From: an uncultured Ilumatobacter sp.
Lineage (GTDB): Bacteria > Actinomycetota > Acidimicrobiia > Acidimicrobiales > Ilumatobacteraceae
NCBI GenBank assembly: GCA_937891565.1
Contig: CALAHA010000171.1
Span: 1 to 6,688, forward strand
Direction of reading: 5' to 3'
DNA length: 6,688 nucleotides
Shown here: positions 1 through 5,995 of the stretch, one piece after another
Numbering within the stretch: position 1 is the first letter of the stretch
How the letters are laid out: every line of letters starts with the position of its first letter
Made by a program: the position numbers and the translations under genes
Notes under the pieces: generated by a model
Told to the model about the DNA's origin: nothing
What the model saw: the letters and a program-made list of their open reading frames with translations, nothing else
Databases searched by the model: none

Positions 1-1
1 T

Positions 2-1378
2 GGAGCGGGCATCGTGGCGGCTCTCTTGATCATGACGCCGATTGGCCTGTCGGCCCTGGCCTGGCACGGCGCTGTCGGCATGGCCCTGTGGGCTGTTGTC
101 TTCGCGGTCAGAGCGCGAACGACGGCTGCTCGATCTGACTGGTTGATTGCCGGGCTGATCGGCGGGTTCGCTCTTTCCTTCCGACCCGACATGGCCATCG
201 CGATCTCAGTTGCTCTTACCGGCGCTGCATGGGCGCAACGACGTCAGGCTGCGGCGCCGCTCATCGGGGCCGGCATCGTCGGGCTGATTCCGATGTGGAT
301 CCATCTCATTGTCGCCGGGCCGGGCCCCGTGATCGAAGGCTTGATCATTGACCCGGTGTTCAACCTTCGCGCCGGCCGCGAGCTGCCGACTCCGCCGTCG
401 TTCGACCGGATCGACGGTGCACTGCAGGCCATTGCCGAAGGCGATCCACCCTGGTGGAATCTGCCGGCACTCGCCCCCAACCACCAGCTGTTCTTCTGGT
501 TCTTCACAGTTTTCGCGATCGCCTTGGCGGTGCCGGTCGCTGCCTGGCGCAACGTTGGCAACCGCAACCCGCAGCAGCGAGGCGTACTGATCGCGGCAGG
601 CCTACTCGGTCTCGGCATGCTCCCTCAAGCGCTCCAACGTCCCGACTCGACCCACCTGGCGTGGGTCGCTGTCGTGTCGTGGCCCCTCCTGATCGTCGTC
701 ATTGTCGACCTGATTCGGACTCGCGTGCCTCAGCAGCGTGTGGCATCGCACGCAGCACCACTCGCCGCTGTGGCGTCGTTGCTCGCTCTGCTGCTGGTAG
801 TCGCACCGTTCTACACTTACCGCACATACCTGCTCCACACGCGAGTAGCCGTGGGTAACTTGCCGCTGCCGTTCCTCGTCGAGCGCGATGGTCGCCGGTT
901 CTGGTTCTCTGACCCAATCGTCACCAACGCATTTAACGACCTGATCCCCGAACTGGACGCCATCAGCGACCCCGGCGACCGATTGATCGTGGGCACTGCC
1001 GACCTCAGCCGCACGGTCTACAACGACGTGTCGATCTACTTCCTCTTCCCCGAACTGGAACCCGGCACATACTTCATCGAGATGGACCCTGGCCTTGCTG
1101 ATGCGGAGGGCTCAGGCCTTGCCGAAGACATTGCCGAAGCTGACTTCCTGGTGCTGACCAACGTGTGGGCAGGCTGGGTCGAGCCGAACGAATCGGTGAC
1201 CCGCCAAAGCCAAGAACACAACCAGGCCGTTGCCGACAACTTCTGTCTTCGCTCTCAGTTCGAGGACAACCTGGTGTTGCTCTTCGAGCGCTGCGAGGGT
1301 GGCGGTGGGATCAGTGGTGCTGACGTCGCCGGCAAGTATCCGACAATCCCCGTTCCTGAGCCCGCCCCATCCGACTAA
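2..1378 (+). CDS. Polytopic membrane protein, GT-C glycosyltransferase-like (5' end outside window)
   Basis: The frame is open to the left edge of the window, so the gene starts upstream. The in-frame GTG at 14 lies inside a hydrophobic segment and is not a credible start. Numbering residues from that GTG, there are about eight hydrophobic segments (roughly 2-18, 19-33, 43-56, 60-75, 83-101, 159-178, 189-204, 215-233 and 248-268). A periplasmic-type loop at 102-158 is rich in Pro and Trp. A soluble C-terminal domain runs from about 280 to 454 and ends in a Gly/Pro-rich tail. Short charged motifs FRPD (56-59) and QRPDSTH (208-214) sit at membrane edges. Many membrane segments, acidic or Arg-Asp motifs in loops and a soluble C-terminal domain resemble polyprenyl-phosphate-sugar-dependent GT-C transferases. 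I recognise no specific family member. The gene ends convergently 5 bp from dprE2, so a role in using the arabinose donor made next door is possible but only inferred. It could also be an unrelated polytopic protein. Confidence 0.6.
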   Translation, partial: GAGIVAALLIMTPIGLSALAWHGAVGMALWAVVFAVRARTTAARSDWLIAGLIGGFALSFRPDMAIAISVALTGAAWAQRRQAAAPLIGAGIVGLIPMWIHLIVAGPGPVIEGLIIDPVFNLRAGRELPTPPSFDRIDGALQAIAEGDPPWWNLPALAPNHQLFFWFFTVFAIALAVPVAAWRNVGNRNPQQRGVLIAAGLLGLGMLPQALQRPDSTHLAWVAVVSWPLLIVVIVDLIRTRVPQQRVASHAAPLAAVASLLALLLVVAPFYTYRTYLLHTRVAVGNLPLPFLVERDGRRFWFSDPIVTNAFNDLIPELDAISDPGDRLIVGTADLSRTVYNDVSIYFLFPELEPGTYFIEMDPGLADAEGSGLAEDIAEADFLVLTNVWAGWVEPNESVTRQSQEHNQAVADNFCLRSQFEDNLVLLFERCEGGGGISGADVAGKYPTIPVPEPAPSD

Positions 1379-1383
1379 CTGTC

Positions 1384-2127
1384 TCAGCTGTCGAGCTTGC
1401 GCCACACGAAATCGGGTGCGAACTTCAACAATGCGAACACACCACGCAGCTTGGCAGGTGCCCACACGACGCTCGAACCCTTCTTGAGCCCGTTGGCTAC
1501 TGCTTTGGCCACGTCCGACACATCAATGGTGAAAGGGGCCTCTTGCATTCCCTTGGTCATCGACGAGCGAACAAAGCCGGGCCGGACCGTCATCACATTC
1601 GCACCGCTGCCATGGAGTGAATGACCAAGGCCTGTGGCGAATGCGTCCTGGCCGGCCTTGGTTGAGCCGTAAACAAAGTTCGAGGCACGTGTCCGGACGC
1701 CCGCCACGCTCGAAAGCACCACGAGAGTCCCGTGGCCCTGCTTGCGGAGTTGCGCAGCAACAGCCAAGCCCGAACTGACGGCACCGGCGTAATTGACCGT
1801 TACCAAATTGGCAGCCGCAACCGGATCGTCGGCGACGTCGAGGCCAAGTTGGCCGAATGCCTGAATGACGACGTCGAGATCGCCGTGTTCAGCGGCGACC
1901 TCCTCGATCATCGAAGCGTGCAGTGCGTGCTTGGTTGCATCGAAGGTGATCGTGGCGATCTCGACGTCGTTGGCGAAGCCGGAGGTATCGGCCGAGGCAG
2001 CGTCGCGGCATGCGAGTACGACGGTCTTGAGGGCGGGCGACGACAGTTCGGCGACAATCGCACGAGCGATGTCGCTGTTCCCACCGAGGACGAGGATGGT
2101 CTGAGGCTGGTTGATCGCGTTGTTCAT
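1384..2127 (-). CDS. dprE2: DprE2, decaprenylphosphoryl-2-keto-D-erythro-pentose reductase (SDR family)
   Basis: This is a short-chain dehydrogenase/reductase that uses NAD(P)H to reduce the 2-keto intermediate made by DprE1, giving decaprenyl-phosphoryl-D-arabinose. The 247-residue protein has the DprE2-type nucleotide motif LGGNSDIA (14-21) instead of the classical TGxxxGIG. It also has VNYAG (111-115), the catalytic Ser140 in LSSVAG, and Tyr153/Lys157 in FVYGSTKAG. The stretch NFVYGSTKAG and later parts such as RPGFVR (182-187), EAPFT and VWAPA match Rv3791 of M. tuberculosis as I remember it, including its length (about 254). The ATG at 2127 is preceded by GAAAGG, ending 7 nt upstream, which supports this start. 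It is the last gene of the minus-strand run, 48 nt after dprE1, and its stop lies 5 bp from the convergent membrane-protein gene. DprE1 and DprE2 act together as an epimerase, which fits the adjacency. Confidence 0.93.
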   Translation of the reverse strand: MNNAINQPQTILVLGGNSDIARAIVAELSSPALKTVVLACRDAASADTSGFANDVEIATITFDATKHALHASMIEEVAAEHGDLDVVIQAFGQLGLDVADDPVAAANLVTVNYAGAVSSGLAVAAQLRKQGHGTLVVLSSVAGVRTRASNFVYGSTKAGQDAFATGLGHSLHGSGANVMTVRPGFVRSSMTKGMQEAPFTIDVSDVAKAVANGLKKGSSVVWAPAKLRGVFALLKFAPDFVWRKLDS

Positions 2128-2131
2128 GGTT

Positions 2132-2144
2132 CGCCTTTCAGGCG
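2132..2144 (-). promoter_or_regulatory. Stem-loop overlapping the dprE2 ribosome binding site
   Basis: On the minus strand CGCCT-GAA-AGGCG forms a 5-bp stem with a 3-nt loop, followed by AACC and the dprE2 ATG. The likely Shine-Dalgarno GAAAGG spans the loop and the 3' arm, so folding would partly hide it. The stem is short and could occur by chance, but a similar hairpin sits in the same place before dprE1. Confidence 0.35.
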
Positions 2145-2175
2145 GTTTAAGTCGAGGCAGTAAGTGCTTGACGAG

Positions 2176-3543
2176 TCAGAGCAAATCGAGACGACGGGCC
2201 AGATCGCTGGCCCATCGACCATTCGGATCAACGGTGCGTCGAATGGCTTTCCACTCATCGAGTCGGGGGTATCCGGAGCGGATCACGGCAGGAGTGAGCT
2301 GCGCGTCTTTGGCAAGGTAGTGCCGCCCGCCGACACCGAGAATCATCTCGTCGAGTTCGTTGAGCAACGTGTCGAGGCCGTCCACGCCCGAAGGGATGTC
2401 AATGGTGAGTGTCCATCCGGATGTTGGGAAGCTCAGGTACCCACCGCTGCCTGGGCCGAACCGTTTCAGCACGTTGACGAAGCTGGCATGCCCGTGTGCT
2501 GCGACTTTTTCGACAATGCTCCGCAGCGTGTCGACGGCGTTGTCGGGCACCACGAACTGGTACTGAATGAAGCCGTTGCGGCCGTACAGTCGGTTCCACC
2601 AGCCCACCATGTCGAGCGGATGGAAGAAGCCCGTGAGCGTCTCGGTGTGATGCTGAAGCTTCGGTGTCTTGCGATACCACAACTCATTAAAGGCTTTGAT
2701 GGTGAGCTTGTTGAAGACGTTCGGTACCACCGATGGGATGTCGGCCAACATCGGGGGCGAATAGGCCAACGGATCCGTTGTTTGCTTCGGGTTCATGACG
2801 CGGAGTTCGTCCAGTGAAGCATGGTTCGCAGATGCCAGCAGAGCACGGCCAAGGCTTGAGCCGGTGGCACACAGGTCGATCCAGGCAACCGAGTACTGGT
2901 ACAGATGGTCGCTCGCGATCATCTTCTCGATCAACGTGTCGAAGTCGGGCACTCGCTCGTTGGTCACGACGCAGTGACGGGTCTCGATCGGGATCAGCGA
3001 GAAGGTCGCGTCGAGGATGATGCCGGTGAGGCCCATGCCGCCAACCGTGGCCCAGAACAGGTTGGTGTGCTCGCCTGTCGGGCTCAGTGATCGCTGGGTG
3101 CCATCGGCGAGAAGCAGCGTCATTTCCTGGACGTGGGAGCCAAACGAACCGTCGACGTGATGGTTTTTACCGTGGATGTCAGCGGCGATTGCTCCGCCGA
3201 CCGTCACGAACCTTGTGCCGGGAGTGACGGGCACGAACCAGCCGAGCGGAATGATCTCGCGGAGCAATGTGTCGAGGCTGATGCCTGCGCCGACTCGGAC
3301 CGACCCTCGTGCGCTGTTGACTTCGATCTTGCCGTCAGAAATCCGAACGACACTGCCACCGCCATTTTGCGCCGGGTCGCCGTATGACCGACCCATACCA
3401 CGAGCAATAATGCCGCGGCCCGACTGGTCGAGCCGCTCCAAGACACCGGTTTGGGTCAGCTCATCGGCGCTGATGTCGACCAACGAAGCTACAGACGGCG
3501 TTGTTCGGCCCCAGCCGGTGAGTGCGAGTTGTTCGGAATTCAC
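2176..3543 (-). CDS. dprE1: DprE1, decaprenylphosphoryl-D-ribose 2'-oxidase (FAD-dependent)
   Basis: This is a flavoprotein of the VAO/FAD_binding_4 type that oxidises C2 of decaprenyl-phosphoryl-ribose, the first half of the epimerisation to the arabinose donor. The N-terminal FAD domain shows LTGWGRT (8-14), GRSYGDPAQNGGG (51-63), PGTRFVTVGGAIAADIHGKNHH (split here as PGTRFVTVGG 108-117 and DIHGKNHH 122-129) and FWATVGGMGLTG (163-174). The substrate domain has WYRK (289-292), FHPLD (307-311), FIQYQF (325-330) and LAKD (410-413). These match M. tuberculosis Rv3790 as recalled. His124, Lys126, Gln327, Gln329 and Lys412 correspond to His132, Lys134, Gln334, Gln336 and Lys418. Thr380 occupies the position of Cys387, and Phe307 that of Tyr314. 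Length 455 is close to about 461 in the homologue. The GTG at 3543 is the only start codon between an upstream in-frame TAA (3558-3556) and the conserved domain. No strong Shine-Dalgarno is visible. The gene starts 22 nt after the methyltransferase stop. Confidence 0.96.
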   Translation of the reverse strand: MNSEQLALTGWGRTTPSVASLVDISADELTQTGVLERLDQSGRGIIARGMGRSYGDPAQNGGGSVVRISDGKIEVNSARGSVRVGAGISLDTLLREIIPLGWFVPVTPGTRFVTVGGAIAADIHGKNHHVDGSFGSHVQEMTLLLADGTQRSLSPTGEHTNLFWATVGGMGLTGIILDATFSLIPIETRHCVVTNERVPDFDTLIEKMIASDHLYQYSVAWIDLCATGSSLGRALLASANHASLDELRVMNPKQTTDPLAYSPPMLADIPSVVPNVFNKLTIKAFNELWYRKTPKLQHHTETLTGFFHPLDMVGWWNRLYGRNGFIQYQFVVPDNAVDTLRSIVEKVAAHGHASFVNVLKRFGPGSGGYLSFPTSGWTLTIDIPSGVDGLDTLLNELDEMILGVGGRHYLAKDAQLTPAVIRSGYPRLDEWKAIRRTVDPNGRWASDLARRLDLL

Positions 3544-3547
3544 GAAA

Positions 3548-3564
3548 CACCGATGTTATCGGTG
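3548..3564 (-). promoter_or_regulatory. 7-bp inverted repeat just upstream of dprE1
   Basis: The minus strand reads CACCGAT-AAC-ATCGGTG, a perfect 7-bp stem with a 3-nt loop. It ends 4 nt before the dprE1 GTG and nearly fills the 22-nt gap after the methyltransferase stop. No U-run long enough for an intrinsic terminator follows. It could be an RNA hairpin that limits ribosome access or protects an mRNA end, or a DNA operator. Which of these applies cannot be decided from sequence alone. Confidence 0.45.
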
Positions 3565-3565
3565 G

Positions 3566-4321
3566 TCAGTAGGGCCATTCGGGCACACCCCGACCGAAGC
3601 GCCGCAATACCTTGCCCACCCCAAGCCACAGCACGAGCTTGAGCCCAAGGTTTTTGGCGAACCATGGGAGCTGGGCGAGTTGACGCAGCGAGTTTTTGGC
3701 CCGGCCGCCAACGCCAGACAAGTCGGCGCGATAAATCGTCATTGACCTGGAGCGTCCGACGTAACGCCAACGTGACCCAAAGGCGAGGTGACGGAGAATC
3801 GCCATCGTCACGCCGATCGAAGAGAAGGAGTCGTGGATGAGCATGGTTCCGCCGTCAGCGACCTTGTCGCCCCACGAGCGGATGTCGGCGAGCGCTGGGG
3901 CGTACCGATGCGCCCCGTCGACATAGAGAACCTCGATGCTGCCTTGAACGTCATGCAATGCTTCGTCGGAGAACGAACGGAGGTGGGTCACGCGATCGGT
4001 GACCCCCGCAGCGGCCAGATTGGCGTTGAACTGGTCGTGATCGCTCGCGGCTTCGTTGGCGAAACCGTCGATCTCTTGCGGGCCGCGATCGTTGCCGGCA
4101 TGCGGGTCGATGGCAATCACGTCAACCGACGGATCAGCCCCCGATGCCAGCACGATCGTCGAGCGGCCTTGGAAGCTTCCGATTTCGACGATTCGTCCAC
4201 CCGACGGGCAGTTCCGTGCCGAGTCGAACAACGTGGCTGCTTGGCCGGGGGTCATCCAACCTTCGACGTCGGCAACGAGAGCCATGACGTCGGAGAGCGA
4301 TGAGTGAGTCGGTTCAGACAT
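3566..4321 (-). CDS. Class I SAM-dependent methyltransferase (Methyltransf_24-like)
   Basis: This 251-residue protein has a Rossmann methyltransferase core. Motif I is VEIGSFQGRST (45-55), where the Gly-rich loop binds SAM. An acidic residue for the ribose hydroxyls is Asp72 in VIAIDPHAG. VLYVDGAHRYAPALADI (131-147) carries Asp135 and His138, and LIHDSF (161-166) follows. The pair VDGxHxY and HD is typical of the Methyltransf_24/TylF-like group, in which these residues can bind a metal and act on hydroxyls of sugars or other small molecules. Residues about 217-240 form a hydrophobic, basic stretch that might associate with the membrane. The substrate is unknown. Its place between ubiA and dprE1 suggests O-methylation of an arabinose-containing or polyprenyl-linked sugar, but that is inference. 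The ATG follows the ubiA stop by 15 nt. No Shine-Dalgarno is visible in the pyrimidine-rich leader, so coupled translation is plausible. No upstream alternative start exists before the in-frame stop. Confidence 0.85.
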   Translation of the reverse strand: MSEPTHSSLSDVMALVADVEGWMTPGQAATLFDSARNCPSGGRIVEIGSFQGRSTIVLASGADPSVDVIAIDPHAGNDRGPQEIDGFANEAASDHDQFNANLAAAGVTDRVTHLRSFSDEALHDVQGSIEVLYVDGAHRYAPALADIRSWGDKVADGGTMLIHDSFSSIGVTMAILRHLAFGSRWRYVGRSRSMTIYRADLSGVGGRAKNSLRQLAQLPWFAKNLGLKLVLWLGVGKVLRRFGRGVPEWPY

Positions 4322-4336
4322 GGGATAAGGATGGGT

Positions 4337-5290
4337 TCAGGCGGTGTAGACCGCAACCCCGTAGACAATGATCCATGCCAGCCCGAGCAACTGCAGGACA
4401 CGGTCCTTTGCGAACACTTCCTCGGGGGCGCCGCCACCGCCCTGCTCGAGCACCAGCAGATACCGAAAGAGCGCCGTCAGCATCGGAACGATCGAGAGCT
4501 CATAAAACGGAAAGTCGAACGACGAACCGGACGTGGCCGCACTGGCCTCACTGGTCTCAAACGCCCAAACGCAGTAGCTGAGCAGCGCCGACCCGCAGCT
4601 CACCGACAGCAGAATGCGCAGGTAGCCAACTGAGTACGAATCGAGTGTGGCCCTTGTACCAGCGCCCCTGCCCATCTCGTTGAGTTCGGCGTAACGCTTA
4701 CCAACCACGATGAAAAGCGAGCCGAAGGTAATGCAGAGAACGAACCAGCGCGACATCGGCACGTCGACAGCGACAGCACCAGCTGCAGCCCGCAAAACGA
4801 AGCCGGATGCCACGGCGACAAGGTCGACTACCGGAATTCGCTTCAGGCCAAGGTTGTAGGCGAAGTTGACAACGAGGTACAGGCCGACAATTGCCACGGT
4901 CTGCCAGCGCCCGGTCAGCGCAGCGACGCCGAGCGCCACTGCCGGGAAGGCAACGCACGCCAGCCACGCCACGTTCATCGGGACGTCGCCGGCAGCAATC
5001 GGACGAAGGCGCTTCTTCGGATGCTTCCGATCTGCTTCGACATCGACGAGGTCATTGAGGAAGTACACGCCCGCTGACGCAAGGCAGAACGAAGCGAACG
5101 CGAGCATCGTCAGGCCGAATGGCCGGCCCTGATTCAGTACGCCCGCGGCACCGGGCGCGGCAAAAACAAGAACATTTTTCAACCACTGTTTGGGCCGCGC
5201 TGTGCGGATGATGCCCGAGATCACAGACCGACGGTAGCGGCCTGGAGCACAGCTGCTCGATGATCCCCCCACATCATTTCGCCACATCAT
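4337..5290 (-). CDS. ubiA: Decaprenyl-phosphate phosphoribosyltransferase (DPPR synthase, UbiA family, Rv3806c-like)
   Basis: This is an integral-membrane prenyltransferase-fold enzyme expected to transfer 5-phosphoribose from PRPP to decaprenyl phosphate, the committed step to the arabinose donor. The sequence shows RPKQWLKNVLVFAAP (32-46), then the Asp-rich motif NDLVDVEADRKHP (79-91; Asn79, Asp80, Asp83, Asp87) and KRLRPIAAG (93-101). It continues with NLGLKRIPVVDL (146-157), LRAAAGAVA (166-174), SLFIVVGKRYAEL (191-203) and DRVLQLLGLAWI (296-307). These segments closely track M. tuberculosis Rv3806c as recalled (about 302 residues) and differ from 4-hydroxybenzoate transferases. About nine hydrophobic segments are present. 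The start is uncertain. ATG at 5290 is the only one of three repeated ATGATG pairs in this frame, and it lies inside a 13-bp tandem repeat. GTG codons at residue 7 or 23 are alternatives. Neighbours dprE1/dprE2 downstream and a HAD phosphatase upstream support the assignment. Confidence 0.93.
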   Translation of the reverse strand: MMWRNDVGGSSSSCAPGRYRRSVISGIIRTARPKQWLKNVLVFAAPGAAGVLNQGRPFGLTMLAFASFCLASAGVYFLNDLVDVEADRKHPKKRLRPIAAGDVPMNVAWLACVAFPAVALGVAALTGRWQTVAIVGLYLVVNFAYNLGLKRIPVVDLVAVASGFVLRAAAGAVAVDVPMSRWFVLCITFGSLFIVVGKRYAELNEMGRGAGTRATLDSYSVGYLRILLSVSCGSALLSYCVWAFETSEASAATSGSSFDFPFYELSIVPMLTALFRYLLVLEQGGGGAPEEVFAKDRVLQLLGLAWIIVYGVAVYTA

Positions 5291-5307
5291 TTCGCCACAT
5301 CATTTCC
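5269..5307. repeat. Three tandem copies of a 13-bp repeat at the ubiA start
   Basis: The plus-strand unit CCACATCATTTCG occurs at 5269-5281 and 5282-5294 exactly, and at 5295-5307 with the last base changed to C. On the coding strand each copy contains AAATGATG. Because 13 is not a multiple of 3, the three ATGATG pairs fall in three different frames, and only the middle copy (5290-5285) is in frame with ubiA. The repeat covers the 5' end of ubiA and part of the gap after the HAD gene. Confidence 0.95.
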
Positions 5308-5310
5308 GGA

Positions 5311-5330
5311 TGGTCGACCATCGGCGACCA
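5311..5330. other. Palindrome/inverted repeat in the HAD-ubiA gap
   Basis: TGGTCGACCA at 5311-5320 is a perfect 10-bp palindrome. Its TGGTCG arm also pairs with a second CGACCA at 5325-5330 around an 8-nt loop. It lies in the 63-bp gap between the HAD stop and the ubiA start, beside the 13-bp repeats. It may be an operator or a weak RNA hairpin. There is no U-run to make it a terminator. Confidence 0.35.
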
Positions 5331-5353
5331 ACCACCGTTGAAGCGCCGGATTT

Positions 5354-5992
5354 TTAGCGGTTGGCGGCAGGAAGCCAGGCAGGCGAGTCCGAGCCGACGT
5401 AGACCGCTGTGTCGGAGTCGAGCAGCAGTTCTCGGTCGCCTGCCGAGTCGCCATACGCCGTGACATGGACGTTTGCTCGGCCGCCGTGGTGTTCGTCGAG
5501 CCACTCGTTGAGGCGGCGGACCTTTTCAGGACCACGACAATTCGCTCCAAACAAATTGCCGGTAAAAGTGTCACCATCGGTTTCGAGCCGCACAGCCAAC
5601 ACATCGTGCGCGCCGAGGAGTTCAGCAAGCGGCCGAAGGTAGATCTCAAAGCTGGCCGATACCAGAACGACCTGATCGCCCGCTGCTGCATGGCGACTCA
5701 TTGTGGACCACTTGTCAGGGCGTAAACCCGTCGCGAAGACCTCGGCGGCGAACACGTCAGCCAATTGTTGCACTTCGTGGACATCGCGACCGGCGAATGC
5801 TGCGTGGGTACCAAGCGCCTTCAGGCGATCTCGATCCCGGCGAAAAACTGCGGGCAGGGTGTGACGCGCACCGAGCGCGAGCTGCTGCACCACCGATCGC
5901 GTACCGGCAACCTTGCGGATAAATGGGACAACGCAGTCGCGTCTCGTCAGCGTTCCATCGACATCGAAGGCAGCAATTCGGGGCAGGCTCAT
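5354..5992 (-). CDS. HAD-superfamily IB phosphatase, candidate 5'-phosphodecaprenyl-phosphoryl-ribose phosphatase
   Basis: This is a 212-residue phosphatase of the SerB-like HAD subfamily IB. All four motifs are present: I, FDVDGTLT (9-16; nucleophile Asp10, acid/base Asp12); II, VLVSAS (109-114; Ser112); III, Lys157 in GPEKVRR; IV, YGDSAGDREL (180-189; Asp182, Asp186). A helical cap lies between motifs I and II (about 17-95), as usual for type I caps. There is no signal peptide or membrane segment, so it should act in the cytoplasm. The family is promiscuous, so phosphoserine or another small phosphate ester could be the substrate. I infer the DPPR 5'-phosphate because the gene directly precedes ubiA in a run otherwise complete for arabinose-donor synthesis and because no PAP2 phosphatase (Rv3807c type) is in the window. 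I recall fused HAD-UbiA proteins in other bacteria, which would support a functional link. The ATG lies 3 nt after the aroA stop, suggesting coupled translation. Confidence 0.88.
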   Translation of the reverse strand: MSLPRIAAFDVDGTLTRRDCVVPFIRKVAGTRSVVQQLALGARHTLPAVFRRDRDRLKALGTHAAFAGRDVHEVQQLADVFAAEVFATGLRPDKWSTMSRHAAAGDQVVLVSASFEIYLRPLAELLGAHDVLAVRLETDGDTFTGNLFGANCRGPEKVRRLNEWLDEHHGGRANVHVTAYGDSAGDRELLLDSDTAVYVGSDSPAWLPAANR

Positions 5993-5995
5993 GGC

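Noticed and set aside
454..858. Plus-strand open frame of 134 codons within the membrane-protein gene
   Set aside because: It is a +1-type shadow rich in Arg, Ser and Pro; the overlapping frame has coherent membrane segments and continues through the whole region.
2164..2817. Plus-strand open frame of 217 codons opposite dprE1
   Set aside because: It lies wholly antisense to the conserved C-terminal half of dprE1, has no recognisable motif, and is what GC-rich codon bias commonly produces on the opposite strand.
3541..3570. Hairpin between the methyltransferase and dprE1 as an intrinsic terminator
   Set aside because: Only three T residues follow the stem, and it lies 4 nt from a well-supported start codon in a co-directional run, so termination here is unlikely.
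3788..4303. Plus-strand open frame of 171 codons opposite the methyltransferase
   Set aside because: It is antisense to the methyltransferase core, which has clear SAM-binding motifs; its composition is typical of a shadow frame and no ribosome binding site was seen.
5269..5307. The 13-bp repeats as a CRISPR array or iteron origin
   Set aside because: The copies abut without spacers, there are only three, and no cas or replication gene is present.
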